Source: Rheinheimera sp. D18 (GTDB taxonomy: Bacteria > Pseudomonadota > Gammaproteobacteria > Enterobacterales > Alteromonadaceae). From it: DNA of 64,000 nucleotides. Within the stretch, counting starts at the first letter, position 1. Each line of letters begins with the position of its first letter. The notes under the pieces are model-generated. The model saw nothing but the letters and a program-made list of their open reading frames with translations. It was not told the origin of the DNA and searched no databases. The DNA is taken from the NCBI RefSeq assembly GCF_004345025.1, contig NZ_CP037745.1, positions 2,294,001-2,358,000 of the forward strand, in the 5' to 3' direction. This document shows, piece after piece, positions 29,480-42,909 of the stretch. Made by a program: the position numbers and the translations under genes.

Positions 29480-30095
29480 TGTTTTCTTTCTTATATTTAG
29501 CGCTAATGCGCTTTACTACCAATAAACAAGATAGCAAGCATAAATTTAACTGTGCATAGATTATCCTGTATTGACTTATTTGCCAATTATACCTAGCCGA
29601 TAAGCTATATTTTATTCATTTTAACTGCAGGTTTACGCGGTTATATCCACTGTTTAAATTCTAATTATTCCCACACGCTAAGTTATCTACTTATTTACGC
29701 ACGGCGACAACAGCAAAAGTGCATAAAAATACAAATACAGAAAAAACATAGAGATAGAATTGAATTAAAATCATCAATTCTCATCGCGATAAACTAGGTA
29801 TAAATAGCAAGAATATTGTCAATTCATGTAATTAATTTTCATTTTTTAATAATTTAAGCTTCATAAAAAAGTACTAATATCTGTTGGCCACTATGCTTGA
29901 CTTATCACTTAAATGCAGATAAACATAGATTACTTACGTTTAGACGGCTAAAAGTATTTAGTATTTCTATACTGTGCAATCGGCTTGAGAAATAATATTT
30001 CGTTATTTTATTTCAACCAAAAGCAAAATCGCCATAACGAATAAAAAACCACTTTAACCGCATATTTATACTGAAAGTTTCAAGAGGGATACTTT
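29480..30095. other. 616-bp A/T-rich intergenic region upstream of gltB
   Basis: No gene seen on either strand. It separates the divergent cyanophycinase-like gene and gltB and must hold both promoters. A weak rightward candidate is TTGACT (29897-29902), 17 bp, TAAACA (29920-29925). The gltB start is preceded by AAGAGGGAT (30081-30089). No convincing operator or hairpin found. Confidence 0.5.
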
Positions 30096-33000
30096 ATGGC
30101 GTTGTACCAACACAACCAAGCACGAGAAAATTGTGGTTTTGGTTTAATTACACACTTAGAAGGCGCTGTAAGCCACCGCATAGTAAGAACGGCAATTAGC
30201 GGCCTTGATCGCATGCAGCACCGTGGTGGTATCTCCGCCGATGGAAAAACTGGCGATGGCTGCGGTTTGTTAATGCAAAAACCCGACAGTTTTTTTCGCG
30301 CTATTGCTCAAGAGCAAGGCTGGCATCTTGCCGAAAAATACGGTGTTGGCATGATTTTTTTTAGCCAAGACCCAGTAAAAGCCGCACTAGCAAAAAATAT
30401 TATTGAACAAGAAATTGTCAGTGAAACCCTAAGCTTGGTCGCATGGCGTAGCTTGCCAATAGACAGCACGGTGCTTGGCCCTCTAGCGCTTAGCTCTATG
30501 CCTAACATGCAGCAGATTATTGTAAATGCGCCACATGGTTGGACAGATCACGATTTAGAGCGCCGATTATTTATGGCGCGGCGGCGTATTGAAAAACAAT
30601 TGTCTGACGATAGCGACTTTTATATTCCCAGCTTCTCATCACTGGTAACGGTATTTAAAGGCTTAATGATGCCAGCCGATTTACCACGTTATTTTCTCGA
30701 TTTAGCCGACATTCGAATGGAAACCGCTATTTGCGTGTTTCACCAGCGATTTTCTACCAACACTATGCCACGCTGGCAGTTAGCACAGCCATTTCGCTTT
30801 TTGGCACATAATGGCGAAATTAATACCATTACCGGTAATCGGCAATGGGCACGCGCGCGCCAATATAAATTTGCCTCGCCGTTGCTACCTGACTTACAAG
30901 ATGCCGCGCCCTTTGTTAGTCAAACGGGCTCTGACTCAAGTTCACTAGATAACATGCTAGAGCTGCTCTTAGCCGGCGGGATGGACTTATTTCGTGCGAT
31001 GCGTTTATTAATGCCTCCAGCTTGGCAAGCTAACCGCGTAATGGATGATAATTTAAAAGCGTTTTACGAATTTAACGCCATGCACATGGAACCCTGGGAC
31101 GGCCCAGCCGGTATTGTGATGACCAATGGCCAGCATGTTGCGTGTAATCTCGACCGCAACGGTTTGCGCCCGGCCCGCTTTGTTATTACTCGCGACAAGT
31201 TAATTACCCTTGCTTCTGAAGTCGGCATTTGGGATTACTCGCCGGATGAAGTAGTAGAAAAAGGCCGCGTTGGCCCAGGCGAAATGCTAGCGGTAGATAC
31301 GACTACAGGCAAAATTTGGCGCTCAGAACAAATTGATCATAATTTAATGGCAAGGCATCCCTATCGCGATTGGTTAGATAGTAACGTACAACGTTTAATA
31401 CCTTACGAGCACTATGAAACCGACCTAATTGGTAAACGTGTTTTTACTGACGATGACATGCTGGTGTATCACAAACTGTTTAACTACAGTTATGAAGAAA
31501 TAGATCAAATCATTACTGTGCTTGCCAAAGATGGCCAAGAAGCCGTTGGTTCCATGGGCGACGACACGCCAATGGCCGTACTTTCGCGTAAGCCGCGCAC
31601 GTTATACGATTATTTTCGCCAACAGTTTGCCCAAGTAACCAATCCGCCAATTGACCCATTGCGTGAAGCGCACGTGATGTCGTTAGCCACAAGTATTGGC
31701 CATGAACATAACGTGTTTAAAGAAACTGCAGGGTATGCACGCCGCATTCAGTTTGAATCGCCAGTGATGATGTATTCCGATCTTAAGCAGTTAAAGCAGG
31801 CTGATGCCATACACTACAAACATCACATTTTTTCGCTAAATTTCGACCCAGCGCAGCAACAGTTACAACAAGCGATACAACAGTTATGTGCCGATGTCAT
31901 TGACGCAGTGCGCCATAACAATGTGGTGCTAGTTATTCTAACAGACCGGCAAATTAAGCCGCATTTATTACCTATTCCGGCAGCTATGGCAGTAGGTGCG
32001 GTACAACATGCGCTAGTTGCTGCTCAACTACGCTGCGATTCAAATATTATTATTGAAACCGCATCAGCCCGCGACCCGCACCATTTTGCCGTGTTAATTG
32101 GTTTGGGCGCCACCGGCATTTATCCGTTTATGGCTTATGAAACAGTAGAACAATTAGTAGAAAAAAACGTGATTAACTTAACCGCCCGGCAAGCCGTACT
32201 AAATTACCGCAAAGGTATAAATAAAGGTTTATACAAAATCATGTCGAAGATGGGCATTTCGACGGTTGCTAGCTATCGTTGCTCTAATTTATTTGAGGCT
32301 GTAGGTATAGCCAAAACGGTAATGCAGCTGTGCTTTACCGATATTCCCTCTCGGATTGAAGGCGCAGATTTTACTGATTTTCAGCAAGACAGCCAACAAC
32401 TAGCCAATATAGCTTGGTTAAAGCGCAAGCCATTAAACCATGGCGGTTTACTAAAATATGTACACGACGGTGAGTACCATGCCTATAACCCCGATGTAGT
32501 GCAAACACTACAAAAAGCCGTGCGTTCGGGTAACTATGAACACTATTTAGAATACAGTAAAACGGTAAACGAGCGACCGATCACGCATTTGCGAGACCTA
32601 TTTAAGCTTCACAGCAAAACCTCAGTACCTCTGGAGCAAGTAGAAACTGAGCAACAGCTTTATGCTCGCTTTGATAGCGCTGCAATGTCTATTGGCGCAT
32701 TAAGCCCTGAAGCACATGAGGCGCTTGCTATTGCCATGAATCGTTTAGGGGGCCGTTCTAATTCTGGTGAGGGTGGTGAAGATCCGCGCCGGTTTGGCAC
32801 CGAAAAAAACTCTAAAATAAAGCAAGTCGCCTCAGGCCGTTTTGGGGTAACTCCGCATTACTTAGTTAATGCAGAGGTAATACAAATTAAGGTGGCACAA
32901 GGAGCAAAACCGGGTGAAGGCGGCCAATTACCCGGTGAAAAAGTGACTGCTGAAATAGCCCGTTTACGCTATTCAGTACTAGGTGTCACACTTATTTCAC

Positions 33001-34556
33001 CACCGCCACACCACGATATTTATTCTATTGAAGATTTAGCTCAGCTTATTTTCGATTTAAAACAAGTTAACCCGCAGGCACTTATTTCGGTAAAACTGGT
33101 GTCTGAACCTGGCATTGGCACCATAGCCGCGGGTGTGGCTAAGGCGTATGCCGACTTAATCACGGTATCCGGTTACGATGGCGGCACCGGCGCCAGCCCT
33201 CTGTCGTCGGTAAAATATGCGGGAAGCCCATGGGAGCTGGGCTTAGCTGAAGTGCATCAAGCCTTAGTCGAAAACGGCTTGCGCCATCGAGTGCGCTTAC
33301 AAGTTGATGGTGGTCTAAAAACGGGGTTAGACGTAGTCAAAGCAGCCATTTTAGGTGCTGAAAGTTTTGGCTTTGGCACAGGCCCAATGGTCGCGCTGGG
33401 CTGTAAATTCTTGCGTATTTGCCATTTAAACAACTGTGCTACCGGCGTAGCGACTCAAGATGAAACGTTGCGTCGTGACCATTTCAATGGCTTGCCCGAA
33501 ATGGTGATGAACTACTTTAAATTTTTAGCGTTTGACGTGCGTAACTTAATGGCAGAACTGGGCGTAACTGAGCTTACCCAACTAATTGGCCGTACCGATT
33601 TACTCCGGATTAAAGCCAGCCAAACACCAAAGCAGGCAAAACTTAATCTTACACCAATACTGCAAGCCAGCGCGGTGCAATCTGATAAGCCTTTGTACTG
33701 TGTGCAAAACAACGCGCCATTTGACCAAGGCGCGTTAAATCAGCAGCTACTAGCGCATTGCCAACAAATGGTACTGCATAAAACCGGTGGCACACTTAAC
33801 CTCAGCATTCGCAATACTGACCGCTCGGTAGGCGCAACTCTCTCTGGCTTTATTGCCCGCCAACACGGAAATCAAGGCATGGCAACCGATCCTATTCGAG
33901 CACATTTTACCGGCACAGCAGGCCAAAGCTTTGGGGTATGGAATGCCGGCGGTTTGCATATGTCGTTGCAAGGCGATGCCAACGACTACGTGGGTAAAGG
34001 TATGACCGGCGGCCAACTTGCTATTTATCCAGATAAGGGCAGCCCATTTGCCAAAAACGGCTTTACCATTGCCGGCAACACCTGCTTATACGGCGCTACC
34101 GGTGGCCGTTTATACGCAGCTGGACAAGTAGGCGAACGTTTTGCCGTGCGTAATTCTGGCGCTTTAGCGGTAGTTGAAGGCACTGGCGATAACTGCTGCG
34201 AGTACATGACCGGCGGTGTAGTAGTAGTACTTGGCGGGACCGGTGTTAATTTTGGCGCAGGCATGACAGGTGGTTTTGCCTATTTATTAGATGAACAGCA
34301 AGATTTAGCACTGCGTTTAAACCCTGAATTAGTTGAAGCGCTAGACGTAAGCATGCCGATATTACAAGAGCACTTACGCAGCTTACTGCACCAACATGTA
34401 GAGCAAACAAATAGCGAGAAAGCGCGCAAAATCTTAAACGACTTTAACCACTATTTAAGTCAATTTAAGCTGATAAAACCTAAAACTAGCGATGTAAATA
34501 CCTTGCTAGGACACCGCGCGCGCTCATCCGCTGAGCTGCGCGTACAAGCAATGTAG
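30096..34556 (+). CDS. gltB: Glutamate synthase (NADPH) large subunit
   Basis: A 1486-residue protein collinear with E. coli GltB. A short 12-residue propeptide precedes Cys13 (ENCGFGL), the N-terminal nucleophile of the glutaminase domain. Next come the central and FMN-binding synthase domains (GGRSNSGEGGEDPRRFG, GYDGGTGASPLSS), the 3Fe-4S cysteines in CHLNNCATGVA and a C-terminal beta-helix. It converts glutamine and 2-oxoglutarate to two glutamates with electrons from the small subunit. gltD follows after 9 bp, so they are one operon. Confidence 0.98.
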   Translation: MALYQHNQARENCGFGLITHLEGAVSHRIVRTAISGLDRMQHRGGISADGKTGDGCGLLMQKPDSFFRAIAQEQGWHLAEKYGVGMIFFSQDPVKAALAKNIIEQEIVSETLSLVAWRSLPIDSTVLGPLALSSMPNMQQIIVNAPHGWTDHDLERRLFMARRRIEKQLSDDSDFYIPSFSSLVTVFKGLMMPADLPRYFLDLADIRMETAICVFHQRFSTNTMPRWQLAQPFRFLAHNGEINTITGNRQWARARQYKFASPLLPDLQDAAPFVSQTGSDSSSLDNMLELLLAGGMDLFRAMRLLMPPAWQANRVMDDNLKAFYEFNAMHMEPWDGPAGIVMTNGQHVACNLDRNGLRPARFVITRDKLITLASEVGIWDYSPDEVVEKGRVGPGEMLAVDTTTGKIWRSEQIDHNLMARHPYRDWLDSNVQRLIPYEHYETDLIGKRVFTDDDMLVYHKLFNYSYEEIDQIITVLAKDGQEAVGSMGDDTPMAVLSRKPRTLYDYFRQQFAQVTNPPIDPLREAHVMSLATSIGHEHNVFKETAGYARRIQFESPVMMYSDLKQLKQADAIHYKHHIFSLNFDPAQQQLQQAIQQLCADVIDAVRHNNVVLVILTDRQIKPHLLPIPAAMAVGAVQHALVAAQLRCDSNIIIETASARDPHHFAVLIGLGATGIYPFMAYETVEQLVEKNVINLTARQAVLNYRKGINKGLYKIMSKMGISTVASYRCSNLFEAVGIAKTVMQLCFTDIPSRIEGADFTDFQQDSQQLANIAWLKRKPLNHGGLLKYVHDGEYHAYNPDVVQTLQKAVRSGNYEHYLEYSKTVNERPITHLRDLFKLHSKTSVPLEQVETEQQLYARFDSAAMSIGALSPEAHEALAIAMNRLGGRSNSGEGGEDPRRFGTEKNSKIKQVASGRFGVTPHYLVNAEVIQIKVAQGAKPGEGGQLPGEKVTAEIARLRYSVLGVTLISPPPHHDIYSIEDLAQLIFDLKQVNPQALISVKLVSEPGIGTIAAGVAKAYADLITVSGYDGGTGASPLSSVKYAGSPWELGLAEVHQALVENGLRHRVRLQVDGGLKTGLDVVKAAILGAESFGFGTGPMVALGCKFLRICHLNNCATGVATQDETLRRDHFNGLPEMVMNYFKFLAFDVRNLMAELGVTELTQLIGRTDLLRIKASQTPKQAKLNLTPILQASAVQSDKPLYCVQNNAPFDQGALNQQLLAHCQQMVLHKTGGTLNLSIRNTDRSVGATLSGFIARQHGNQGMATDPIRAHFTGTAGQSFGVWNAGGLHMSLQGDANDYVGKGMTGGQLAIYPDKGSPFAKNGFTIAGNTCLYGATGGRLYAAGQVGERFAVRNSGALAVVEGTGDNCCEYMTGGVVVVLGGTGVNFGAGMTGGFAYLLDEQQDLALRLNPELVEALDVSMPILQEHLRSLLHQHVEQTNSEKARKILNDFNHYLSQFKLIKPKTSDVNTLLGHRARSSAELRVQAM

Positions 34557-35978
<1,422 letters not shown>

Positions 35979-36065
35979 CCAAAATAATTAGGTTTTACCG
36001 AAGCTAAAACTCTACTATAGCTGCAGTCTGTTAACGAGTAGAAACACACAGGATGTCTAGACGGA

Positions 36066-37805
36066 ATGAGCCAAGCAAAACAAATAGCTGAAATTATTCT
36101 TAAAGGCTTTCGTCGGCATTTTAATTTATTTCAAGCCATAACCGCTAAAGCTAAACAGCGGTTTGAGCTGGCCGACTGGCGCGCATTTCAGCAAGACAGT
36201 TCCGAGCGGATCTCGTTTTACGATCAACGCGTTATTGAAGCCATTGCTCAGCTTGCTACAGCATTACCCTCACAATGTTTAAATGAAACGCTATGGCAGC
36301 AAGTTAAGCAGCATTACATCGAGTTTTTAGCCTTTCATCCGCAAGCGGAATTAGCTGAAACCTTTTATAACTCAGTTTTTTGTCAGCTGTTTGAACGCAA
36401 GTACTTTCATAATCAAAACATTTTTGTTGAGTCCACCCTCAGCAAGCAACATTTACCGGCACCGATAGCATCGGTATACGACAGTTATTTCCCATCACAA
36501 GATGGCTTAAAACAAACGCTGCGCAATATCGTTGCTAGCTTTGGTTTTATTACGCCCTTTATTAACCTTGACCGAGATATCCGCTTAATAGTGAAAAGCT
36601 TTGTTACGCAGTCAGCACATGGCGAGCAGCCGGTATATCAAATTCGTTTTGATATATTAAAATCGGTATTTTATCGTAATAAAGCCGCTTATATTGTCGG
36701 CCGTGCGGTAACACCTAATGGCCAACAACCCTTTATTATCCCGATACTACACCGCGAAGGTGCAGGCCTATTTATTGATACCTTAGTCACCGATACTAAG
36801 CAGATGACCATTATATTTGGTTTTTCGCGCGCGTACTTTATGGTAGCAACACAGGTGCCATCAGCATTAGTGCATTTTTTACGCGAGCTGCTACCACATA
36901 AAACCTTAGCCGAGTTATATGCTGCAATAGGATTACACAAACAAGGTAAAACCGAGTTTTACCGTGAATTGCTTAATCATTTGCATAACAGCAATGATCA
37001 GTTTGTCGCTGCACCAGGCGTGCGAGGTATGGTAATGATGGTATTTACGTTACCGTCTTTCCCATACGTATTTAAGGTTATTCGCGATAAATTTGCGCCA
37101 AGTAAAGAATTTGGCCGCGATACAGTAAAAGCTCGTTATTTACTGGTAAAAAAGCACGACCGAGTTGGCCGCATGGCCGATACTCTTGAATACTCTTATG
37201 TCGCCCTACCGAAAAACCGCTTTTCGCCAGAGCTATTAGCGGAACTACAGCAGACTATTGCTGAATCAATGTGTATAGAAGACGACCTAGTTATTATTAA
37301 ACACCTATACATAGAGCGGCGGATGATTCCGCTTAACTTATACCTAGAACAGGCGTCTTTAGAAGAAAAAACCCACATTATGGACGATTACGGCAAAGCG
37401 ATTAAAGAGATGATAGGCGCCAATATATTTCCAGGCGACATGCTATTAAAAAACTTTGGCGTAACCCGACATAAGCGCGTGGTGTTTTATGACTACGACG
37501 AAGTACAATATATGCTGGATGTAAACTTTAGACGCTTTCCCAAAACCGACAACTATGAAGATGCACTATTTGCCGAAGGCATTGTTTGCGCGGCACCGGG
37601 TGATGTATTTCCAGAGCAAATGGCCACCTTTGTGACACCGCAACCACAAATTAAACAGTTGCTGTTTAGCAAGCACCCAGAGCTATTAGACGCGGCTTAT
37701 TGGCGCGAAAAACAACACAATATTCGCAGCGGTGTGGTAGAAGACATTTTTCCTTATCCCGACAAGATCCGCTTTTATCATCATTACAACGAAACACAAG
37801 GTTAA
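36066..37805 (+). CDS. aceK: Isocitrate dehydrogenase kinase/phosphatase
   Basis: A 579-residue protein matching AceK of E. coli (578) along its length, including the kinase-domain [24 protein letters not shown] loop region near 316-339 and ENF-like catalytic segments ([15 protein letters not shown]). AceK switches isocitrate dehydrogenase off and on to divert carbon into the glyoxylate bypass. It is not next to aceBA here; it follows gltD by 87 bp and precedes a YaiI-family gene by 2 bp. It may be cotranscribed with either. Confidence 0.95.
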   Translation: MSQAKQIAEIILKGFRRHFNLFQAITAKAKQRFELADWRAFQQDSSERISFYDQRVIEAIAQLATALPSQCLNETLWQQVKQHYIEFLAFHPQAELAETFYNSVFCQLFERKYFHNQNIFVESTLSKQHLPAPIASVYDSYFPSQDGLKQTLRNIVASFGFITPFINLDRDIRLIVKSFVTQSAHGEQPVYQIRFDILKSVFYRNKAAYIVGRAVTPNGQQPFIIPILHREGAGLFIDTLVTDTKQMTIIFGFSRAYFMVATQVPSALVHFLRELLPHKTLAELYAAIGLHKQGKTEFYRELLNHLHNSNDQFVAAPGVRGMVMMVFTLPSFPYVFKVIRDKFAPSKEFGRDTVKARYLLVKKHDRVGRMADTLEYSYVALPKNRFSPELLAELQQTIAESMCIEDDLVIIKHLYIERRMIPLNLYLEQASLEEKTHIMDDYGKAIKEMIGANIFPGDMLLKNFGVTRHKRVVFYDYDEVQYMLDVNFRRFPKTDNYEDALFAEGIVCAAPGDVFPEQMATFVTPQPQIKQLLFSKHPELLDAAYWREKQHNIRSGVVEDIFPYPDKIRFYHHYNETQG

Positions 37806-37807
37806 CT

Positions 37808-38260
37808 ATGAAAATTTACGTCGATGCGGATGCTTGCCCTGTCGTAATTAAAGACATTATGTTTCGTGCCGCCGAGCGCAAACAAATTCAAACCATTTTA
37901 GTGGCTAATCAGCTTATTAAAGTGCCACCTTCGCGCTTTATTTCTGCGCTACAAGTATCACATGGCTTTGATGAGGCCGATAACGAAATTGTCCGCCGCT
38001 GTGAGGTAGGTGACTTAGTTATTACCGCCGATATTCCACTAGCCGCTGATGTACTAGCCAAAGGTGGCCATGCGTTAAACCCGCGCGGCGAGCTATACAG
38101 CACCGAGACCATTAAACAAAAATTAACCATGCGCGACTTTATGGACACCCTGCGCGGCAGCGGCATACACACCGGCGGTCCACCACCATTAAACCAAAGC
38201 GATCGGCAAGCTTTTGCTAATCAATTAGATAAATTACTGCAACAACACAAGCCCGGCTAG
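37808..38260 (+). CDS. yaiI: UPF0178/DUF188 family protein (YaiI-like)
   Basis: A 150-residue protein with the family signature [16 protein letters not shown] at the start, then DEADNEIV and [14 protein letters not shown], resembling a PIN/NYN-like metal-dependent nuclease fold. The biochemical role is unestablished. The ATG at 37808 lies 2 bp after the aceK stop and matches the family start; a frame open further upstream inside aceK is ignored. Its stop codon overlaps that of the convergent pseudouridine synthase. Confidence 0.9.
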   Translation: MKIYVDADACPVVIKDIMFRAAERKQIQTILVANQLIKVPPSRFISALQVSHGFDEADNEIVRRCEVGDLVITADIPLAADVLAKGGHALNPRGELYSTETIKQKLTMRDFMDTLRGSGIHTGGPPPLNQSDRQAFANQLDKLLQQHKPG

Positions 38261-39159
38261 CTACACCAAGAGGTAAGCACTTGCTTACTGCTAAAGCTTT
38301 GCTTTGCATTTGATATAGGGTCAATAAAACTCAGTGTTTTTGCCAATAACTGCAGCGGCTGGTTAAATTGTAAATCGGTTTTAGGCTGCAGCACTGGGTA
38401 ATATTTATCATACAAAATGGGCATACCTAGGCTTTGCATATGCAAACGTAATTGATGGGTTTTACCGGTGTGCGGGCTAAGTTGAAATAAACCTAGCTCG
38501 CCCTTTTTAGCCATTAATTCGATATCAGATACCGCATTTACCTTACCCGGCACTATCGCATTAATAAAGCGTGGTTGGCTTTTTTCAATACGGTTTTCAA
38601 TATGCCAGTTACACGGTAACTCTGCTTGTTGCGCTAGTGTAGTTAGCGCGGCTGTGGCCTGATACTGCTTATGTATTTGGCCGTTACTAAATAGCTGGCA
38701 GTAAGCCGCTCGGCTTTCCATGTTAAGTGAAAACAAGACTAAGCCTGCGGTTTCGCGGTCTAAACGATGCGCTGGTACCAGATCAGCTAAGCCCAACTGC
38801 TGTTGCAACCTGGCAAGCAAGCACTCATTAACATAGTCGCCACCTGGGGTAACGGGCAAAAAGTGCGGTTTATCGACAATTAAAATATGCTGATCTTGAT
38901 ACAGAATATGATGCGCAAACGGAATAACCGGCTCGGTAATTACTTCTCGGTAGTAACATAACCGTTTGCTGGGCGTAAAAGGCGTGTGCTCAGTAATGGC
39001 CTCGCCATTAAACCAATGCACCTTGCCGCTGTTTATGCGCGCTCGCCAAACTGCCTCTGGTATATAAGGAAACTGGCTACACAGAAACTGCAGTACGCTA
39101 TGCCAACCGTTATTTACCGCGGGCAGGGTAATTTCTGAGGCGTTTGTCGCTATAGACAC
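38257..39159 (-). CDS. RluA-family RNA pseudouridine synthase
   Basis: A 300-residue protein with an S4-like N-terminal part and a RluA-type catalytic core: [21 protein letters not shown], the catalytic Asp in [14 protein letters not shown] and the late [22 protein letters not shown]. It isomerises uridine to pseudouridine in rRNA or tRNA. Which site cannot be told from sequence alone; the sequence is not close to RluA, RluC or RluD. It is divergent from tapT and its stop overlaps that of the YaiI-like gene. Confidence 0.88.
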   Translation of the reverse strand: MSIATNASEITLPAVNNGWHSVLQFLCSQFPYIPEAVWRARINSGKVHWFNGEAITEHTPFTPSKRLCYYREVITEPVIPFAHHILYQDQHILIVDKPHFLPVTPGGDYVNECLLARLQQQLGLADLVPAHRLDRETAGLVLFSLNMESRAAYCQLFSNGQIHKQYQATAALTTLAQQAELPCNWHIENRIEKSQPRFINAIVPGKVNAVSDIELMAKKGELGLFQLSPHTGKTHQLRLHMQSLGMPILYDKYYPVLQPKTDLQFNQPLQLLAKTLSFIDPISNAKQSFSSKQVLTSWCS

Positions 39160-39275
39160 AGTAGGTTTCCATCATAAAATTGCCGCGCAGTGTAGCATAA
39201 AAGTCGTTACAATAGCCGCCCATAAAAGGCGGTAGCTTAGTTGTAGCTGCAGTTGCGCCAGCGCTTGGAGATTGC

Positions 39276-39968
39276 ATGTTACACGTTAATTCGGTTTTAG
39301 CTTTACGCTCAGAGCAGCTGGCCAAAGCCACTCGCGTATTTAACGCTCGTGGTAGTAAGGTTAAACGCTGTGAATTATGTTTATTACCATTAACCGACTG
39401 CATTTGTGCCGCCAAGCCACAGGTAAAAAGTGACAGTGCCTTTTGTTTTATTATGTACACCGGCGAATGCTATAAACCCAGCAATACCGGCCGCATTATT
39501 GCCGATGTTATACCTGACAACCATGCCTTTGTTTGGGACAGAACCTGCCCCAATGCCGCAATGTTGGCGCTGTTAAACGATAGCCGCTATGCACCAATTG
39601 TGGTATTTCCACAGCAATATGCAGACGCTGAGCGCTGTATAAACTCGCCGCTTGAATTAGACAGCATTAGAGACGGAAAAACACCGCTATTTGTTATGCT
39701 TGATGGCACCTGGCGCGAGGCAAAAAAGATGTTTAAAAGTGCCTATTTGGCTAAGTTACCGGTGTTAGGCATTCAGCCTGAGCAGGCCTCAACTTATCAG
39801 TTACGCGAGGCCGCGCACTTGCATCAGTTGTGTACCGCAGAAGTGGCAATAGCAATATTAACATTAGCTGAAGATAATGCCGCCGCAGCGGCATTACAGC
39901 AGTACTTTAATGAGTTTAGGCGCGCTTATATTGTCGGTAAGCCGCACCTTAATTTAATAGAAGATTAG
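39276..39968 (+). CDS. tapT: tRNA-uridine aminocarboxypropyltransferase (DTW domain)
   Basis: A 230-residue DTW-domain protein. N-terminal cysteines CELCLLPLTDCIC may bind zinc; TGECYKPSNTGRI and the signature DGTWREAKKMF follow. TapT (E. coli YfiP) transfers the 3-amino-3-carboxypropyl group of SAM to U47 of tRNAs (acp3U). Assignment to TapT rather than another DTW paralogue is by overall resemblance. It is divergent from the pseudouridine synthase, so two RNA-modification genes share a control region. Confidence 0.85.
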   Translation: MLHVNSVLALRSEQLAKATRVFNARGSKVKRCELCLLPLTDCICAAKPQVKSDSAFCFIMYTGECYKPSNTGRIIADVIPDNHAFVWDRTCPNAAMLALLNDSRYAPIVVFPQQYADAERCINSPLELDSIRDGKTPLFVMLDGTWREAKKMFKSAYLAKLPVLGIQPEQASTYQLREAAHLHQLCTAEVAIAILTLAEDNAAAAALQQYFNEFRRAYIVGKPHLNLIED

Positions 39969-39987
39969 TTTAGCCAAAACCTAAAGC

Positions 39988-40839
<852 letters not shown>

Positions 40840-40879
40840 TTATCTCTAATCCGTTGCAAGCGTTTAACTTATTATCTCA

Positions 40880-41260
40880 TTACAGAGCAGATAAAAATAC
40901 CGGCTGCTTGGTTATTGCTACTCGTATAGCTAAGGCTAACCAGCCTAAGGCGCCAAAAAAACATAACCAGCGAATAGCTTTAGTTCGGCCTTTAAACGCC
41001 ATAACACCTAAGGCAATATAGGCTAATACTGCTAGCAGCTTTTCTGTTAACCAAGGCGTAACAAACGGATACTGCTGCAGGGTTACCATCAACATTACGG
41101 CACTTAACAATAAAATTGTATCTATAACGTGCGGGGCTATTTTAAAAAACTTAGTTTGTAAAATAGCCGCGGGCTTTAAATTTAAAACAAAACGTAATAA
41201 TAAAAAACTGACACTAATCGCTACAATCAGTAAATGAAAATGTTTAAATGCCATGTACAT
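40880..41260 (-). CDS. sirB2: SirB2-family inner membrane protein
   Basis: About 126 residues with four hydrophobic helices and the SirB2/YchQ features AFKHFHLL at the start and LALAIRVAITKQPVF at the end. No biochemical role is known. ATG at 41260 is chosen because AAGGAT precedes it; a frame to 41293 has no ribosome site. In E. coli sirB1 (ychA) lies between sirB2 and kdsA; it is absent here. Confidence 0.85.
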   Translation of the reverse strand: MYMAFKHFHLLIVAISVSFLLLRFVLNLKPAAILQTKFFKIAPHVIDTILLLSAVMLMVTLQQYPFVTPWLTEKLLAVLAYIALGVMAFKGRTKAIRWLCFFGALGWLALAIRVAITKQPVFLSAL

Positions 41261-41307
41261 CAACTTTATCCTTATTATAAAAATAGCCAGCATAGGCTGG
41301 CAATAAA

Positions 41308-42867
41308 CTACTTTTGTGTATCAGGGTATTTTTGCAATATTGCCTCAAGCTTATCGACTCGTTGCTTAAATATTTCAACCAGTTTCGGTTCAAATTGCTT
41401 ACCGGATTCTGAGTCAATAAGCGCTAACACTTGCGCTAATGGCCATGCGGTTTTATAACAACGCCGATGCCGCAGCGCATCGTAAACGTCGGCTAAGGCC
41501 ACAATACGGCCATACAAATGAATATCTGTGCCTTTTTTACCCGCTGGGTACCCGCTACCATCCCATTTTTCATGGTGGTCGCGCGCAATAATGGCGCCAG
41601 CCTGAATAATACTGCGTTTTGACCCTTTTAAAATATCGTAGCCGATATTGGCATGGGATTTCATTACTTCCCACTCGTCAGCCTGTAACTTAGCCGGCTT
41701 ATTTAAAATATGGTCTGGTATACCCACTTTACCGACATCATGTAACGGAGCGGCAAACATCAGTTTTTCAGCCTCGTCTTCCGCTAAGCCATAGGCTTTG
41801 GCCAGATCATAACAGATATAGGATACCCGTTTAACATGATTCCCGGTTTCAGTTGAGCGATGCTCAACCGCTTCGCTTAAACGGTAAACAATTTCGTGTT
41901 GTGTATCTTCAATTTCGTGCTGCAACTGCACATTTTCATAAGCTATTTGCACGTTTTGTGAAAATAGCTCGATTAATCGCTTTTGGTTTTCGCCAACAAC
42001 ACCGGGCAAGCCCGAGATATAAAGCAGCGAGCCGTGGGTAAACTTACTGGTGCAATAAGCAACTAAATAGTTATCACGGTAGACAATACCTTTTGAATGT
42101 AAGGCCTTATCAAAGGCCTCCATCAACTCTGGCGCTAATACGTCTTGTACCGGTTGACCTTCTTTACTTTCAAACTCGCCTTGCCCAGCAAACACGATAA
42201 GTTTACGCGGATCAGCCGCATCGCCGGCAATATTACCGGCAACTAATGATGAGCTAACCAATAACGCGTTTTCATCACAGCCTAATATTGAAGTAAGTTG
42301 CTGCAACACACCATCAATAAACTGCTCCATTGAATGCGCAGTAAATAAGTCGGTTGAGGCGGTAATAATTTTTTCTAACCCCTGTCGACTTTGCTCGAGT
42401 GATAAAATATCGCGGTACGAGCGTAAACTAGACATAATAACGGTAAAGAGTTTCTGTGCGGTTAACTCAGTTTTAGATTTATAATCGTTAATATCGTAGT
42501 TAATGATCACTTGGCGTTCGGGGGCTTGGCCAGGTTGTCCAGTGCGTAAAATAATTCTTACCCGCTCGTTACGCAGTTGTTCGCGAATATAACTGGCGAC
42601 CAGTAAACCGGCATCATCGGTTTCCATTACTACATCTAGTAGGATAACAGCGGCATCGGGGTGTTGTTGGATTAAGGTTTTTGCTTCTGCGCCAGAATAA
42701 GCACTATAAAACTCAAGATTTTTACCTTGAAAGATAAAATCATTTAACGCGAGCTTAGTAACGGCATGCACCTCTGGTTCATCATCAACAATCAGAATTT
42801 TCCAGCTACCATGCACCAGAGGTTCAACGTAATCAGACTCGTCAGCAAATAAAAAATCATCACTCAT
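41308..42867 (-). CDS. Response regulator with DUF3369 and HD-GYP phosphodiesterase domains
   Basis: A 519-residue protein: receiver (about 22-145) with phospho-acceptor Asp78 in ILLDVVM, a DUF3369 GAF-like middle (about 155-320), and an HD-GYP domain with HDVGKVGIPDHIL and HHEKWDGSGYPAG. HD-GYP proteins hydrolyse cyclic di-GMP, so phosphorylation probably sets c-di-GMP level and with it motility or biofilm. No kinase gene is adjacent. It is inserted between prmC and sirB2 in a cluster that is otherwise housekeeping, and has its own promoter-like sequence. AAGGA precedes the ATG. Confidence 0.93.
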   Translation of the reverse strand: MSDDFLFADESDYVEPLVHGSWKILIVDDEPEVHAVTKLALNDFIFQGKNLEFYSAYSGAEAKTLIQQHPDAAVILLDVVMETDDAGLLVASYIREQLRNERVRIILRTGQPGQAPERQVIINYDINDYKSKTELTAQKLFTVIMSSLRSYRDILSLEQSRQGLEKIITASTDLFTAHSMEQFIDGVLQQLTSILGCDENALLVSSSLVAGNIAGDAADPRKLIVFAGQGEFESKEGQPVQDVLAPELMEAFDKALHSKGIVYRDNYLVAYCTSKFTHGSLLYISGLPGVVGENQKRLIELFSQNVQIAYENVQLQHEIEDTQHEIVYRLSEAVEHRSTETGNHVKRVSYICYDLAKAYGLAEDEAEKLMFAAPLHDVGKVGIPDHILNKPAKLQADEWEVMKSHANIGYDILKGSKRSIIQAGAIIARDHHEKWDGSGYPAGKKGTDIHLYGRIVALADVYDALRHRRCYKTAWPLAQVLALIDSESGKQFEPKLVEIFKQRVDKLEAILQKYPDTQK

Positions 42868-42909
42868 CTATTTTCCTTAATACATGTTGGGCTTTAAGGT
42901 AATAGTTAA

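Noticed and set aside
39110-39460. 116-codon minus-strand frame opposite tapT
   Set aside because: It overlaps the start of the pseudouridine synthase and the well-supported tapT gene on the other strand; no family match.
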